Origin: Rhodoferax sp.
Lineage (GTDB): Bacteria; Pseudomonadota; Gammaproteobacteria; Burkholderiales; Burkholderiaceae_C
Reading direction: 5' to 3'
DNA: 47,221 nucleotides
Assembly (NCBI RefSeq): GCF_018063565.1
Contig: NZ_JAGPBB010000024.1
Span: 1 to 47,221 of the forward strand
In this document: piece by piece, positions 24,560 to 33,441 of the stretch
How the letters are laid out: each line of letters opens with the position of its first letter
Position numbering within the stretch: position 1 is the stretch's first letter
The notes under the pieces: generated by a model
The model's database searches: none
What the model was told of the DNA's origin: nothing
What the model saw: the letters and a program-made list of their open reading frames with translations, nothing else
Made by a program: the position numbers and the translations under genes

Positions 24560-25462
24560 CTACAAGCCACGTTGCCAGGCTGGGCGCAAGCGGGCGGCCT
24601 GCGGTGCCTCGATGGCGGCGCGCACCTGCGCCAGCAGGCGGGCCTTGTCGGCGCCCAATGTGCCCTTGAGCACCAGCCAATTGGACGCATGGTCGCTGCG
24701 AAAGACCGTGCGTTTAAGTTCCAGCGCCTGCAGCAACTGCTGCATTTCAACGAACAAGCCCTGCTGTGTCAGCGGCTCCCAGCCAGGAAAACCGGCCCGA
24801 AAGCGCGCCTCACCTTGCGGAAAGCTCACCACCAGCGTCGACAAAAACTCGGGCTGGGTCTGGTTCATCAGCCGGGCGGATTGCTCGGCGTGTTGGACCG
24901 ACAGCGCCTGACCACCCAGGCCGTTGAGCAGCATCACTGATCGGCTGATGCCGGCCGCACCCAACTTCTCAAGCGCCTCGGCAGTGGTGGCATACGTATC
25001 ACCCTTGTTGACGCGAGCCAACACCTCGTCGTCGCCCGACTCGGCACCCACATACACCAGCGAGAGCCCCGCCGCGCGCAGCGCCTGCAACTCGGCCACC
25101 GATTTGTTGCGCAGGTTGCGCGCCAGGCAGTAACTGGAAATACGCCGCACGCCGGGCAACTGCTGACCAATCGCCTCCAGCACTGCCAGCAAGCGCCGAC
25201 TTGACAGCGCCAGCGCGTCGCCATCGCCAAGAAAAACGCGCTGCACCTGGCTGCCAAACTGTGCGGCGCAGTCAGCCAGGCTCTGGCGCAGTTCGGTCTC
25301 GTCACGCGCGGCAAACTTTTTCTGCGGTGCGGTGTACATCTCGCAGTAGGTGCAGCGATTCCACGAGCAGCCGTTGGTGAGCGGCAAAATCAGCGACTGG
25401 GCCTCACTGGGTGGGCGAAAGACAGGCTCGATGTAGTGGACAGGAAATTCTTGCATCATCAT
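24560..25462 (-). CDS. Radical SAM protein
   Basis: Protein of 300 residues with an N-terminal radical SAM domain. The cluster motif is C32-X4-C37-X2-C40 (GCSWNRCTYC), one residue longer in the first gap than the classic CX3CX2C. Some related families with GCxxNRCxFC share this. A glycine-rich FLGDGDAL and YVGAESGDDEVL match SAM-binding strands. The substrate is not evident. The start codon is one of three consecutive ATGs near 25462, with no clear ribosome-binding site. It is transcribed away from the TauE/SafE gene 20 bases off. Confidence 0.88.
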   Translation of the reverse strand: MMMQEFPVHYIEPVFRPPSEAQSLILPLTNGCSWNRCTYCEMYTAPQKKFAARDETELRQSLADCAAQFGSQVQRVFLGDGDALALSSRRLLAVLEAIGQQLPGVRRISSYCLARNLRNKSVAELQALRAAGLSLVYVGAESGDDEVLARVNKGDTYATTAEALEKLGAAGISRSVMLLNGLGGQALSVQHAEQSARLMNQTQPEFLSTLVVSFPQGEARFRAGFPGWEPLTQQGLFVEMQQLLQALELKRTVFRSDHASNWLVLKGTLGADKARLLAQVRAAIEAPQAARLRPAWQRGL

Positions 25463-25482
25463 GGCGCGGCGACAATCATCGC

Positions 25483-26247
25483 ATGATGCCCGATTCTTGG
25501 ACCTATGCGCCGTTACTGTTTGCCGCCGCGTTCGGCGCGGGTGTGCTCAACGCCATTGCCGGTGGCGGCAGCTTTTTGACGCTGCCCGCGCTGATCTTTG
25601 CCGGCGTACCCCCGATCACCGCCAACGCCACCAGTGCGCTGGCGGTCAGCCCGGGCTACCTGGGCAGCACGCTGGGTTTTCGGCCCGAATTGCGCAGTTT
25701 GCCCATCCAGCGATTGCGCCGGGAAATGCTCATTTCTGCCTCTGGCGGCGTTATCGGGGCCATTTTGTTGCTGGTCACCCCGGCCAAGGTGTTTACCAGC
25801 ATCGTGCCCTGGTTGCTGCTGTTTGCCACCGTGTTGTTTGCGGCAGGGCCGACCATCGCCAAGCGGGCGGCGGGCGTGAATGGCGCTGCACACGGACTGA
25901 CCCGCTGGCGGGAGCCTGGCCTGGCGCTGGTGGCCATCTACGGCGGATATTTCAATGGCGGGCTGGGCATCTTGCTGATGGCACTGTACGCCGTGACGGG
26001 TGAGGCGCGTCTGCACACCGCCAACGGTTTGAAGAATCTCAATTCCCTGGTGCTGTCCTGGCTGTCGGTCGCCGCATTTGTACTGGCCGGTGTCATTGCA
26101 TGGCGGGAAGGTGTATTGATGATGCTGGCGGCCAGCCTGGGCGGTTACTTTGGGGCGCGATGGTCCAAACGGTTGCCGGTCACCATGGTGCGCCTGGGCG
26201 TGATCAGCACCGGTCTGGTCATGAGTACGGTGTTTTTCTTGCGCTGA
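25483..26247 (+). CDS. TauE/SafE-family membrane permease
   Basis: Predicted inner-membrane protein of 254 residues with seven or eight hydrophobic helices. The N-terminal repeat motif GVLNAIAGGGSFLTLPAL and the mid-protein GGYFNGGLGILLMALYA are typical of TauE/SafE (sulfite exporter/anion permease) proteins. The transported ion is not known. The start is ATG 25483 or 25486; the promoter must lie within the 20-base gap or in the divergent radical SAM gene. Confidence 0.93.
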   Translation: MMPDSWTYAPLLFAAAFGAGVLNAIAGGGSFLTLPALIFAGVPPITANATSALAVSPGYLGSTLGFRPELRSLPIQRLRREMLISASGGVIGAILLLVTPAKVFTSIVPWLLLFATVLFAAGPTIAKRAAGVNGAAHGLTRWREPGLALVAIYGGYFNGGLGILLMALYAVTGEARLHTANGLKNLNSLVLSWLSVAAFVLAGVIAWREGVLMMLAASLGGYFGARWSKRLPVTMVRLGVISTGLVMSTVFFLR

Positions 26248-26264
26248 CACGAACGCACGACACC

Positions 26265-26477
26265 GTGAGCAAGAAATTTCCTGATCAGCCGAAGAACCCT
26301 GAGCGCATTTGCTGGGGCTGTGACGCCTATTGCGCCGTCGGCGACATGCGCTGCGGCAACGGCTCTGACCGCACACCGCACCCGGCAGAGCTGTTTGGTG
26401 ACGACTGGCGTGACTGGGAGCAGCCGCAAGCCGACCCATCCGGGCCATCCAAACTCCAGGATGGCTCGATCAAATGA
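26265..26477 (+). CDS. DUF3079 small protein
   Basis: Protein of 70 residues starting with GTG 26265. It has KNPERICWGCDAYC followed by MRCGNGSDRTPHPAELFGDDW, the whole conserved core of the DUF3079 family. The three or four Cys in CWGCDxYC...C suggest a small metal site; function is unknown. It follows the permease gene by 17 bases, so the two are probably co-transcribed. The 129 bases after it show no gene. Confidence 0.85.
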   Translation: MSKKFPDQPKNPERICWGCDAYCAVGDMRCGNGSDRTPHPAELFGDDWRDWEQPQADPSGPSKLQDGSIK

Positions 26478-26606
26478 AAACCGGCCAACCTGGACGATGC
26501 CTGATGAGCCACTGGGTGTGCGCAATATTGTGTCAACGTTCTTGAGGTTGCGTGGAATCGTGCCGGCGTCGGGCATGATGCAGATCCCACCAAAGGGTAT
26601 TTCCGA

Positions 26607-27902
26607 ATGAAGACACTGGTTTTATTCAACTACGACTGGGACCTGGCCGGCTTTGCGCGCAACGCAGCACAATGGCCGCATGATGTAGCCGGGTTTGATC
26701 TGTTCAGTTTTCCGAGCAACGCAAACCTAGCCTGGTTTGACATGACGCGTTTTGTCGAACGACTGGCGCGCCAGGCCGAGCGTCGCGGCTGGACCGCCGT
26801 GGTCTCCAACCACGAGCAGTTTGGCGCTCTGGCAGCGGCACTGCTGGCCGAGCGCATGGGATGGCCGGGCACACCGGTCAACGCGGTACTGGCCTGCCAG
26901 CACAAGCTGTACGCGCGCGAAGTCATGGCACGGGTCTGCCCCGATGCCAACTGCGGTTTTACCCGCTTGCCAGCCCGCTATGGCGACCCAGCACCCGAAG
27001 GTCTGGTTTACCCGACCTTTGTCAAGCCGGTCAAAGCCGCGTTCTCCGTGCTGGCGCGCAGCGTGCACAGCCGTGATGAACTACAGCGCCATACGCGCTT
27101 TGGCTTTTGGGAGCTGTGGGTGATCCGCCATCTGGTTGAGCCGTTTGAGCGCATCGTGCGCCAGCGCCTGCCAAACGCCGGCACGGCGCACAGCCTGATG
27201 CTTGAAGAGCCCGTGCCCGGCGCGCAGTTCAATCTCGATGGTTATGCCTTTGCCGGCGTGGTGCACGCGCTGGGCGTGGTGGACGCCATCCACTATCCCG
27301 GCACCCAGGCTTTCATGCGCTTTGTGTACCCCAGCACGCTGGCCGCCGATGTGCAGGCGCGTGCGTTGGAGGTGGCGCGACGTTTCCTGTCGGCGGTCGG
27401 CTTTGACCACGGCCTGTTCAACATGGAATTTTTTTACGATGCGCCGAGCCAGCGGCTCACCGTGATCGAATTCAACCCGCGCATGGCGGCGCAGTTTTCA
27501 GACCTCTACCTGCGCGTGCTGGGGGTTGACCTGCACCAGCTGGCTCTGGCGCTGGCGCATGGACAAGACCCGGCCGTGGTGCCACGCAGCCCAGCCACGG
27601 CGGGTGCAGCGGCGAGTTTTGTCTACCGCAGCTTTTCTGAAAGCGATGCGGTGCACCTGCCCGATGCGGCGCAACAGCAGGCGCTGGCCCGGTCGTTCCC
27701 GCAGGCGCTGCTGTTTTGTTTTGCCAAGACGCCAGGGCAGATTGCGCGTGATTTCAAATGGCTGGGCAGCTACCGCTACGGCATCTTGCATCTGGCCGCA
27801 GCCAACGCACAGCAGCTCAAGTGTGACTGCGAGAACGCCAGCGCATTGCTGGGCTGGCCAGCGCCGTATGCCGATGCCGTTTGCCAGCACGAATCTGCCT
27901 GA
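26607..27902 (+). CDS. ATP-grasp-fold protein
   Basis: Protein of 431 residues. The N-terminal part looks like a Rossmann-type pre-ATP-grasp domain (WTAVVSNHEQFGALAAALLAE). The central domain has ATP-grasp features: VYPTFVKPVKAAFSVLA with the nucleotide-binding Lys, LMLEEPVPGAQFNLDGYAF, and MEFFYDAPSQRLTVIEFNPRMAAQFSDLY with the metal-binding Glu/Asn pair. It is therefore likely an ATP-dependent carboxylate-amine ligase. The substrate cannot be named, and no neighbouring biosynthetic genes are present. Confidence 0.85.
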   Translation: MKTLVLFNYDWDLAGFARNAAQWPHDVAGFDLFSFPSNANLAWFDMTRFVERLARQAERRGWTAVVSNHEQFGALAAALLAERMGWPGTPVNAVLACQHKLYAREVMARVCPDANCGFTRLPARYGDPAPEGLVYPTFVKPVKAAFSVLARSVHSRDELQRHTRFGFWELWVIRHLVEPFERIVRQRLPNAGTAHSLMLEEPVPGAQFNLDGYAFAGVVHALGVVDAIHYPGTQAFMRFVYPSTLAADVQARALEVARRFLSAVGFDHGLFNMEFFYDAPSQRLTVIEFNPRMAAQFSDLYLRVLGVDLHQLALALAHGQDPAVVPRSPATAGAAASFVYRSFSESDAVHLPDAAQQQALARSFPQALLFCFAKTPGQIARDFKWLGSYRYGILHLAAANAQQLKCDCENASALLGWPAPYADAVCQHESA

Positions 27903-27949
27903 TCTGGCATATTCGCGCTTTGATTTGTGATTGACTGGAAAACTCCACC

Positions 27950-28546
27950 ATGCCGACCTCTCGCCTGATACACCTCTGCGCTGCCGCCCTGATTCTCATC
28001 ACTTTGACGGGCTGCGGTGCCATCACCGCGCAAAACCCCTCGGGCAACTACCGGCCAGTGAACGCGGTGGCCGATGACCCCGAGGCAAGACTGCTGCTCA
28101 AGGGTGCCGACGTGACCGCCTATTTCACCCAGGGCAAATTTGTGCAGGGCAGCGCGCAGTTCCGCAGCAGCTACGAAGGGGTTGATTTCAGATTTGCCAA
28201 CGCCCAGGCCAAAGCGCTGTTTGACCAGTCGCCCACTCAGTACCTGCCGCAATATGGCGGCTACTGCGCCAACGGGCTGGTCTACGGCATTCCTTGGGGT
28301 GGTGACGCCAATACCTGGAAGATGATCAATGGCAAGCTCTACATTTTTGGGGGGCAAGGCTCACTCGACGCCTTTGAGCTCGACGAACAACAAAACCTGG
28401 CGCTGGCAGACAAGTACTGGAACGAAGAGGTCAAGGACAGCAATAGCTTCTTGCAGCGCAGCAAGCGGATGGTTTTGCGGGTACCCCATTACAAGAGTGG
28501 CGAGGAACTGGCCAGGCTGGTGACAGCAGCCAAAGCCAAACCCTAA
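27950..28546 (+). CDS. YHS-domain lipoprotein
   Basis: Protein of 198 residues with a lipoprotein signal ending at the lipobox LTGC (Cys about residue 22). A YHS-type domain spans about residues 48-110 (KGADVTAYFTQGKFVQGSA, VDFRFANAQAKALFDQSPTQYLPQYGGYCANG). Such domains can bind metals; a copper island begins 1 kb downstream, but this gene is on the near side of a patatin gene and a direct tie is speculative. A family-1 repeat lies just after its stop. Confidence 0.85.
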   Translation: MPTSRLIHLCAAALILITLTGCGAITAQNPSGNYRPVNAVADDPEARLLLKGADVTAYFTQGKFVQGSAQFRSSYEGVDFRFANAQAKALFDQSPTQYLPQYGGYCANGLVYGIPWGGDANTWKMINGKLYIFGGQGSLDAFELDEQQNLALADKYWNEEVKDSNSFLQRSKRMVLRVPHYKSGEELARLVTAAKAKP

Positions 28547-28567
28547 GCAGTGACGCTGGGTACATCG

Positions 28568-28634
28568 TCTATTTTTATGAAAAATGCACTCCAGCCCTTA
28601 TAAATCAAGCCTGGCAAGCTCTCTACCCTATAGC
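28568..28634. repeat. Dispersed repeat (family 1) between the YHS and patatin genes
   Basis: Block beginning CTATTTTTATGAAAAATGC, with the core CCAGCCCTTATAAATCAAGC and the right edge CCCTATAGC. It is the only clear family-1 copy outside the hydrogenase cluster and fills most of the 102-base intergenic gap. Confidence 0.55.
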
Positions 28635-28648
28635 GTTCTGGAGTACCC

Positions 28649-29551
28649 ATGAAACGCCGCCTGGCACTTAGCGCATTGGGCGTCAGCACCGCAGCGGTGT
28701 TGTCCGGATGTACCCTGGGGCCACGCGACGGCGATGCCGACGCCGATACCCCCGCGCAAAAACCATCGACCCGGCACTACCCGGTGGCCTGGGTGCTGAG
28801 TTCAGGCGGGCCGCGTGGTTTTGTCCATGTCGGCGTACTCAAAGCACTGTCTGAGCTGGGGCTCAAACCCGACCTGGTGGTGGGCAGTTCGGTCGGCGCG
28901 CTGGTGGGCTGCCTGCTGGCCTCAGGCGTAGGCATGGCACAGATTGAGACGCTGGCGCTGGAAACCTCGATGACCAGCCTGTTTCGGCTCAACTTTTCGG
29001 GCGACTTGTGGCTCAATGGCGGTGGCCTGGCGGCGCTGGTGAACGACACTGTCGCCAACTTGCGACTACAACAGTTTCCCACCGCATTTGCAGCCGTTGC
29101 GCTGCGCGCAGACAACGCCGAACTGGTGGCTTTCAATTGGGGCAACGCCGGTCTGGCCGTTCAGGCCGCCTGTGCTGTGGAGGGGCGTCTGGCACCGGTG
29201 GCGATTGGCCCGGCCCTGTATCTGGATGCCGACCGCGTCAGCCCGCTGCCGGTTCGTCTGGCGCGCCGGTTGGGCGCGCTGCGGGTGCTGGCCATTGACG
29301 CTTCGGCGCACGAAGACAAGGCACCGCCCACGGCCAGCGCCTACCGTGCCTCCGACCTGCGCAAACGCGCGCTGACACAAGCCGATGCCCTGCACGCCGA
29401 CCTGGTGCTGCACCCCGAGTTTGGCTACTACACCGGCGTCAGCCGCGACTACCGCGAGCGCAGCATCGATGCGGGCTACCAGCAGACGTTGCGGCAAGCG
29501 CAGGCGCTGCTGCATTTGCATGAACCATCCGGGCAAATCAAACAGGCGTAG
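28649..29551 (+). CDS. Patatin-like phospholipase lipoprotein
   Basis: Protein of 300 residues with a lipobox LSGC near residue 21, hence probably membrane-anchored. The patatin fold is shown by the oxyanion motif SSGGPRGFVHVG and the nucleophile elbow GSSVGALVG (GxSxG). The catalytic Asp is expected in a DG(G/A) motif before VSPLPV; here it reads LDADRVSPLPV, so the Asp is present but the next two residues are changed. GGAG precedes ATG 28649. Its 3' end overlaps the convergent cusS gene by 14 bases. Confidence 0.88.
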   Translation: MKRRLALSALGVSTAAVLSGCTLGPRDGDADADTPAQKPSTRHYPVAWVLSSGGPRGFVHVGVLKALSELGLKPDLVVGSSVGALVGCLLASGVGMAQIETLALETSMTSLFRLNFSGDLWLNGGGLAALVNDTVANLRLQQFPTAFAAVALRADNAELVAFNWGNAGLAVQAACAVEGRLAPVAIGPALYLDADRVSPLPVRLARRLGALRVLAIDASAHEDKAPPTASAYRASDLRKRALTQADALHADLVLHPEFGYYTGVSRDYRERSIDAGYQQTLRQAQALLHLHEPSGQIKQA

Positions 29552-30953
29552 CGGCGATCGGCAACACGATCGAAAAGCGGGTAAGCCCGCCAGACGATGT
29601 GACTGAAATCGTGCCACCATGCGCGGCAACAATGGAGCGGGTAATGGCCAGGCCAAGGCCGGTGCCTTCCTGGTTGCGCTGGCGTGACGGATCGACGCGA
29701 AAGAAGCGGTCGAACACGCGCGCCAGAAACTCGGGCGCAATCGGGTCGCCACAGTTCTCCACATCGATCGTGACTCGATCCGCCGTGTGCCCGAGGGCGA
29801 TGTCCACACGGGTGCCCGCGCTGGCGTGGCGCACGGCGTTGGACAACAGGTTATGGATGGCCCGACGCAACATCAGCCGGTCGGCCGGCACCTGGGCGAG
29901 GCCGGTCAGGCGCAGCGCCAGGTTCTTTTCGGCAGCAAGCGCATCGTAGTAGTCAAACAGGGCCGTCACTTCGGCGTTCAGGTCGACGGTCTCACGGTTT
30001 GGCACGACCAGGCCGTTTTCTGCCTTGGCAAGCAACAGCATGTCGGCAATCATGCGCGCCAGGCGTTCGAACTCTTCGGCGTTGGACTCAAGCACCGCGC
30101 GGTAGTCACTGGCGCTGCGGGCACGCGACAAAGCCACCTGGGTCTGGGTCATCAGGTTGCTGACCGGCGTACGCAGTTCATGGGCAATGTCGCTGGAAAA
30201 GTCAGACAGTCGCTCAAACGCCACTTCGAGCCGTGCCAGCATGTCGTTGAGGGACTGGGCCAACTCGGCCAGCTCCGGCGGGACCGTTTGCACCGGCAAC
30301 CGGTGGCTGAGCTGCTGGGCTGTGACGACCTGTGCCTGGCGGCGCATGGATTGCAAGGGCGCAAGGCCGTGACGCACCACGAACCATCCCAATGCACCGG
30401 TCAAAGCTGCAGCGGCAGCGACAAAGAGCCACAAAGTCTGTTGAAACGACTGCATGAAAGTCTGATGGTGGCGAATGTCAGTTGCGGCAACGACCAGCAC
30501 GCGCTGGGCAGCACCGGCCGGATCGGGCATTGCGGTCGGTATTTGCGCGGCAATGACGCGGTAGGTTTGTACGCCATGTGTCCAAAGCATGGGCGTTTCA
30601 TTCGCCCGGGCGGCTTTCTCGACCACCTGCGCCGGGTCGAAGTCGGCCTGCGCAGTGGCAAAAATGATGGACCGATCGGCGTCCAGCAGCATCACCTCCA
30701 GCCCGTGATGCCCGACCAGCGAGCGTGCCAGCTGGTGGGTGAATGCCGTCAACGCGCCCGCCGTGTCGACCGTTTGCAAACCCTGACGGATCAGTGCCAT
30801 CTTGCCCGACAGCACTTCCATGTCGAGCTCCTCGAAATGTTGCTCGACGGCTCTTGCCACCACATACCCAAGACCCAGCAGCACCGATGTGGCCACCACC
30901 ACAAACATCAGCGTGAGACGGTGTGTGAGCGACACCCGGTTCAGGGCGAGCAA
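29538..30953 (-). CDS. cusS: Copper/silver-responsive sensor histidine kinase
   Basis: Heavy-metal sensor kinase of 471 residues. The first transmembrane helix (about 13-33), a periplasmic sensor (about 34-170) and a second helix (about 174-193) are followed by HAMP, the H-box [14 protein letters not shown] and ATPase motifs ([18 protein letters not shown]). It would phosphorylate CusR when periplasmic Cu(I) or Ag(I) rises. I chose TTG 30953, which overlaps cusR by 13 bases, because GGAGG lies seven bases before it. An in-frame GTG at 30935 gives a more usual N-terminus (MSLTHRLTL) but has no Shine-Dalgarno. The metal is inferred from the cus neighbours. Confidence 0.9.
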   Translation of the reverse strand: MLALNRVSLTHRLTLMFVVVATSVLLGLGYVVARAVEQHFEELDMEVLSGKMALIRQGLQTVDTAGALTAFTHQLARSLVGHHGLEVMLLDADRSIIFATAQADFDPAQVVEKAARANETPMLWTHGVQTYRVIAAQIPTAMPDPAGAAQRVLVVAATDIRHHQTFMQSFQQTLWLFVAAAAALTGALGWFVVRHGLAPLQSMRRQAQVVTAQQLSHRLPVQTVPPELAELAQSLNDMLARLEVAFERLSDFSSDIAHELRTPVSNLMTQTQVALSRARSASDYRAVLESNAEEFERLARMIADMLLLAKAENGLVVPNRETVDLNAEVTALFDYYDALAAEKNLALRLTGLAQVPADRLMLRRAIHNLLSNAVRHASAGTRVDIALGHTADRVTIDVENCGDPIAPEFLARVFDRFFRVDPSRQRNQEGTGLGLAITRSIVAAHGGTISVTSSGGLTRFSIVLPIAATPV

Positions 30954-31627
30954 GCCGCATCCTCCAGCACATAGCCCATGCCACGCACGGTGCGAATCAA
31001 CTTGAGCGCAAAACCATCGTCCACTTTGGCCCGCAGGCGGCGCATGGCGACTTCGATCACGTTGGTGTCACTGTCAAAGTTCATGTCCCAGACCTGCGAT
31101 GCAATCAGGGAGCGCGGCAACACCTCGCCCTGGCGGCGCAGCAACAGCTCCAGCAGGGCAAATTCCTTGGCCGTCAGGTCGATGCGGCTGCCAGCCCGGC
31201 TCACGCGCCGACGCATCAGGTCAAGCTCCAGATCCCCCGCGCGCAGAAACTGCGCGGCTGGTGCCCTGCTTCCGCGCCGCAGGAGCGTACGCACCCTGGC
31301 CAGCAGTTCCGAGAAGGCGAACGGCTTGACCAGGTAGTCGTCAGCACCTTGCTCCAGCCCCATGACCCGGTCATCCACAGCATCACGCGCGGTCAGGAAC
31401 ATGACCGGCATATCCTTGCCCGCGTGGCGAATTCCCGCCAGCACAGACCAGCCGTCCTGGCCCGGCAGCATTACATCGAGTATCGCGAGGTCATGATTTT
31501 CCGTGAGTGCCAGATGAAGGCCGTCGACGCCATCGCGCGCCAGATCGACGGTAAAGCCCGCCTCCGTCAGACCTTGCTTGAGGTAATCCCCGGTTTTGCG
31601 TTCGTCCTCCACGATGAGGATTTTCAT
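30941..31627 (-). CDS. cusR: Copper/silver-responsive response regulator
   Basis: OmpR-type regulator of 228 residues. The receiver domain has [13 protein letters not shown], the phospho-acceptor Asp in [10 protein letters not shown] and the conserved Lys in YLVKPF. A winged-helix DNA-binding domain covers about 125-225 ([44 protein letters not shown]). It overlaps cusS and is transcribed divergently from cusFCBA, its probable target; a palindrome in the shared promoter region is a candidate binding site. Confidence 0.93.
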   Translation of the reverse strand: MKILIVEDERKTGDYLKQGLTEAGFTVDLARDGVDGLHLALTENHDLAILDVMLPGQDGWSVLAGIRHAGKDMPVMFLTARDAVDDRVMGLEQGADDYLVKPFAFSELLARVRTLLRRGSRAPAAQFLRAGDLELDLMRRRVSRAGSRIDLTAKEFALLELLLRRQGEVLPRSLIASQVWDMNFDSDTNVIEVAMRRLRAKVDDGFALKLIRTVRGMGYVLEDAACSP

Positions 31628-31688
31628 GACAAGGTTCCATGGTGACTTTGGGTGCTGCGATTCTGCCTTGCGATCGACATGGCATTTT

Positions 31689-31710
31689 CAGATTACAAAA
31701 AAGTAATCTG
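31689..31710. promoter_or_regulatory. Candidate CusR operator palindrome
   Basis: Perfect inverted repeat CAGATTAC-N6-GTAATCTG with an A-only spacer, midway between the cusR start (31627) and the cusF start (31796). The TTAC/GTAA core resembles sites described for copper-responsive CopR/CusR regulators. The position suits control of either or both divergent transcripts. The assignment is by context and shape only. Confidence 0.5.
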
Positions 31711-31795
31711 GCAGACAGCTTGCTGTCGGGCAGCAACAGCGAGACTGTCCCCCATCGCGACCACGAACCATCACCCGATCTTCATTGAAAATGCC

Positions 31796-32119
31796 ATGTC
31801 AGCCCATATTGCAAAAGCACTGATAGCTACTATTTTCGCAGTGTCCGTGCCAGTTTCCGCGCAAACCAGTCACAACCAACACGGCACAGCGGCGGCGGCC
31901 ACAACGACTGGTGAAGGTCTGGTGAAGAAAGTGGACAAGCGCAAAGGTACGGTCACCCTGGCGCACGGCCCAATGAACGGTATGCCGGCCATGACCATGA
32001 CCTACAAAGTCAAGAACGCGGGCTGGCTTGACAAGCTGCAAGCGGACCAAAAAATCCGCTTTACCACCGACCCGGCCGATGGCGGCATGACAGTCACCTC
32101 ATTCGAGCCCCTCAAGTAG
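31796..32119 (+). CDS. cusF: CusF-like periplasmic copper-binding protein
   Basis: Protein of 107 residues: a signal peptide (to about SAQ, residue 24) and a small beta-barrel CusF domain (GLVKKVDKRKGTVTLAHGP, AMTMTYKV). E. coli CusF binds Cu(I)/Ag(I) with His36, Met47, Met49 and a covering Trp44. Here the His (AHGP) and both Met (AMTM) are present, but the Trp position is Met (NGMPAMTM). It is first in the divergent cus operon. The start ATG 31796 is chosen because the signal peptide begins there. The CusF domain at the end of CusB does have the Trp. Confidence 0.87.
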   Translation: MSAHIAKALIATIFAVSVPVSAQTSHNQHGTAAAATTTGEGLVKKVDKRKGTVTLAHGPMNGMPAMTMTYKVKNAGWLDKLQADQKIRFTTDPADGGMTVTSFEPLK

Positions 32120-32169
32120 GCCCACCACGGCGCGCCGGGCCACATCGGTTGCCAGTGCCACACCCCATC

Positions 32170-33441
32170 ATGCCAACCAAGTTTCCTGCTGCGACACGCT
32201 GTGTGCTGTTGATGATCGCCGCCTGCGCAAGCGCGTTCGCCGCCGAGCCGCCGCTGGGCACCAATGTCGAAGGTCTTCTGGCCCTGGCCAAGGCGAGGAA
32301 TCCTGATGTTGCGGCGATGCGCCATGAGGCAACCGCTGCGCAAGAGCGTGCCCTGCCGGCGGGTGCGCTGATGCCACCGCGCTTCAAGATGGAATTGCAG
32401 GACATCACCCGGTCCGACACTCAGATCCCAACCCTGCTGCCCGGCCGGGTTGGCGCCGCACAGTACACCCTGTCACAAGACCTGCCCTGGACAGGCAAAC
32501 GCGGGCTCAGGAGTGAGTTGGCCGCCAGGGAGATAGACGCCGCACAGGCCCGTGCGGTGCAAGTCTGGCTGGAAACTGCCGCACGGATCAAGGCGGCCTA
32601 CCTTCAGCGCTACCTGGTCAAAGCGACCGAGCGACTGGTCAGCGAGAACCTCGACCTGATGCTGCAACTCGAAAAGGTACTGCAAGTGCGGTATGCCGGT
32701 GGTCTTTCGGCACAGCAGGACATCACCCGGATTCACGTGGAGCACACGGGCATGCGCGTCGAACTCGCTGCACTGGCCGGCGAGTGGCAGGTGACCCAGG
32801 CACGCCTCAATGCCTTGCTGGCTCGTCCGCTGGATGCACCACTTGCGGCACCGGAGCAACTTCGGCCCCTGCCAGACCGCGCCAGGCTCAGTCTCTCAGC
32901 GCTATCTGAACGACTGCGCCAGACCAGCCCGGCTCTGCAAGCGGCATCGGCACGGGTCTCGTCCGCTGAAAAGACACGGGATCTGACGCTGAAGAACCGC
33001 TACCCGGATTTCACCCTTGGTGTCAGCGCCATGCAACGCCGTGGAACCTGGAATGAATGGGGTTTGATGCTGGAGCTCAATCTGCCAATTCAAAGTGATG
33101 TCTTGCGCGCTCAGGAGCGCGAGTCTGAGGCCATGCTGGCAAGCGCGCAGGCACGCCAGGAAGCGGCGGCAAATCAGGCTTTGACAGATCTGTCAGAAAA
33201 CCTTAGCGCGCTGGAGACGGCACGCCAGACCGAACACCTGATGACTTTCAGCCTGATGCCGCAAGCCGAGCTGACCTGGCGCGCCGCCCTGGCTGGCTAT
33301 GAAAACGGCAAGGCAGACTTTGCCACCCTCCTCGATGCGCAGCGCCAGATTCGTCAGGCTCGGCTGGGCCAGCTCAAAAGCCAGGTCGAGGCACAACTGC
33401 GACTGGCCGAGATTGAACGGCTGATTGGAGAAGAAGTATGA
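32170..33441 (+). CDS. cusC: TolC-family outer-membrane factor of the Cus system
   Basis: Outer-membrane efflux duct of 423 residues with an N-terminal signal peptide (AACASAFA-AE). Two repeated TolC-type coiled-coil halves are recognisable (LLALAKARNPDVAAMRHEA; YPDFTLGVSAMQRRGTWNEWG; ALAGYENGKADFATLLDAQR). No lipobox Cys is evident, unlike E. coli CusC. ATG 32170 is preferred over an in-frame TTG at 32149. Its stop overlaps the cusB start by ATGA, so the duct and the adaptor are made together. Confidence 0.9.
   Translation: MPTKFPAATRCVLLMIAACASAFAAEPPLGTNVEGLLALAKARNPDVAAMRHEATAAQERALPAGALMPPRFKMELQDITRSDTQIPTLLPGRVGAAQYTLSQDLPWTGKRGLRSELAAREIDAAQARAVQVWLETAARIKAAYLQRYLVKATERLVSENLDLMLQLEKVLQVRYAGGLSAQQDITRIHVEHTGMRVELAALAGEWQVTQARLNALLARPLDAPLAAPEQLRPLPDRARLSLSALSERLRQTSPALQAASARVSSAEKTRDLTLKNRYPDFTLGVSAMQRRGTWNEWGLMLELNLPIQSDVLRAQERESEAMLASAQARQEAAANQALTDLSENLSALETARQTEHLMTFSLMPQAELTWRAALAGYENGKADFATLLDAQRQIRQARLGQLKSQVEAQLRLAEIERLIGEEV

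Noticed and set aside
31818-31840. Another family-1 repeat in the cusF signal peptide (CTGATAGCTACTATTTTC)
   Set aside because: Only one edge resembles the repeat and no core or second edge is visible, so it may be chance.
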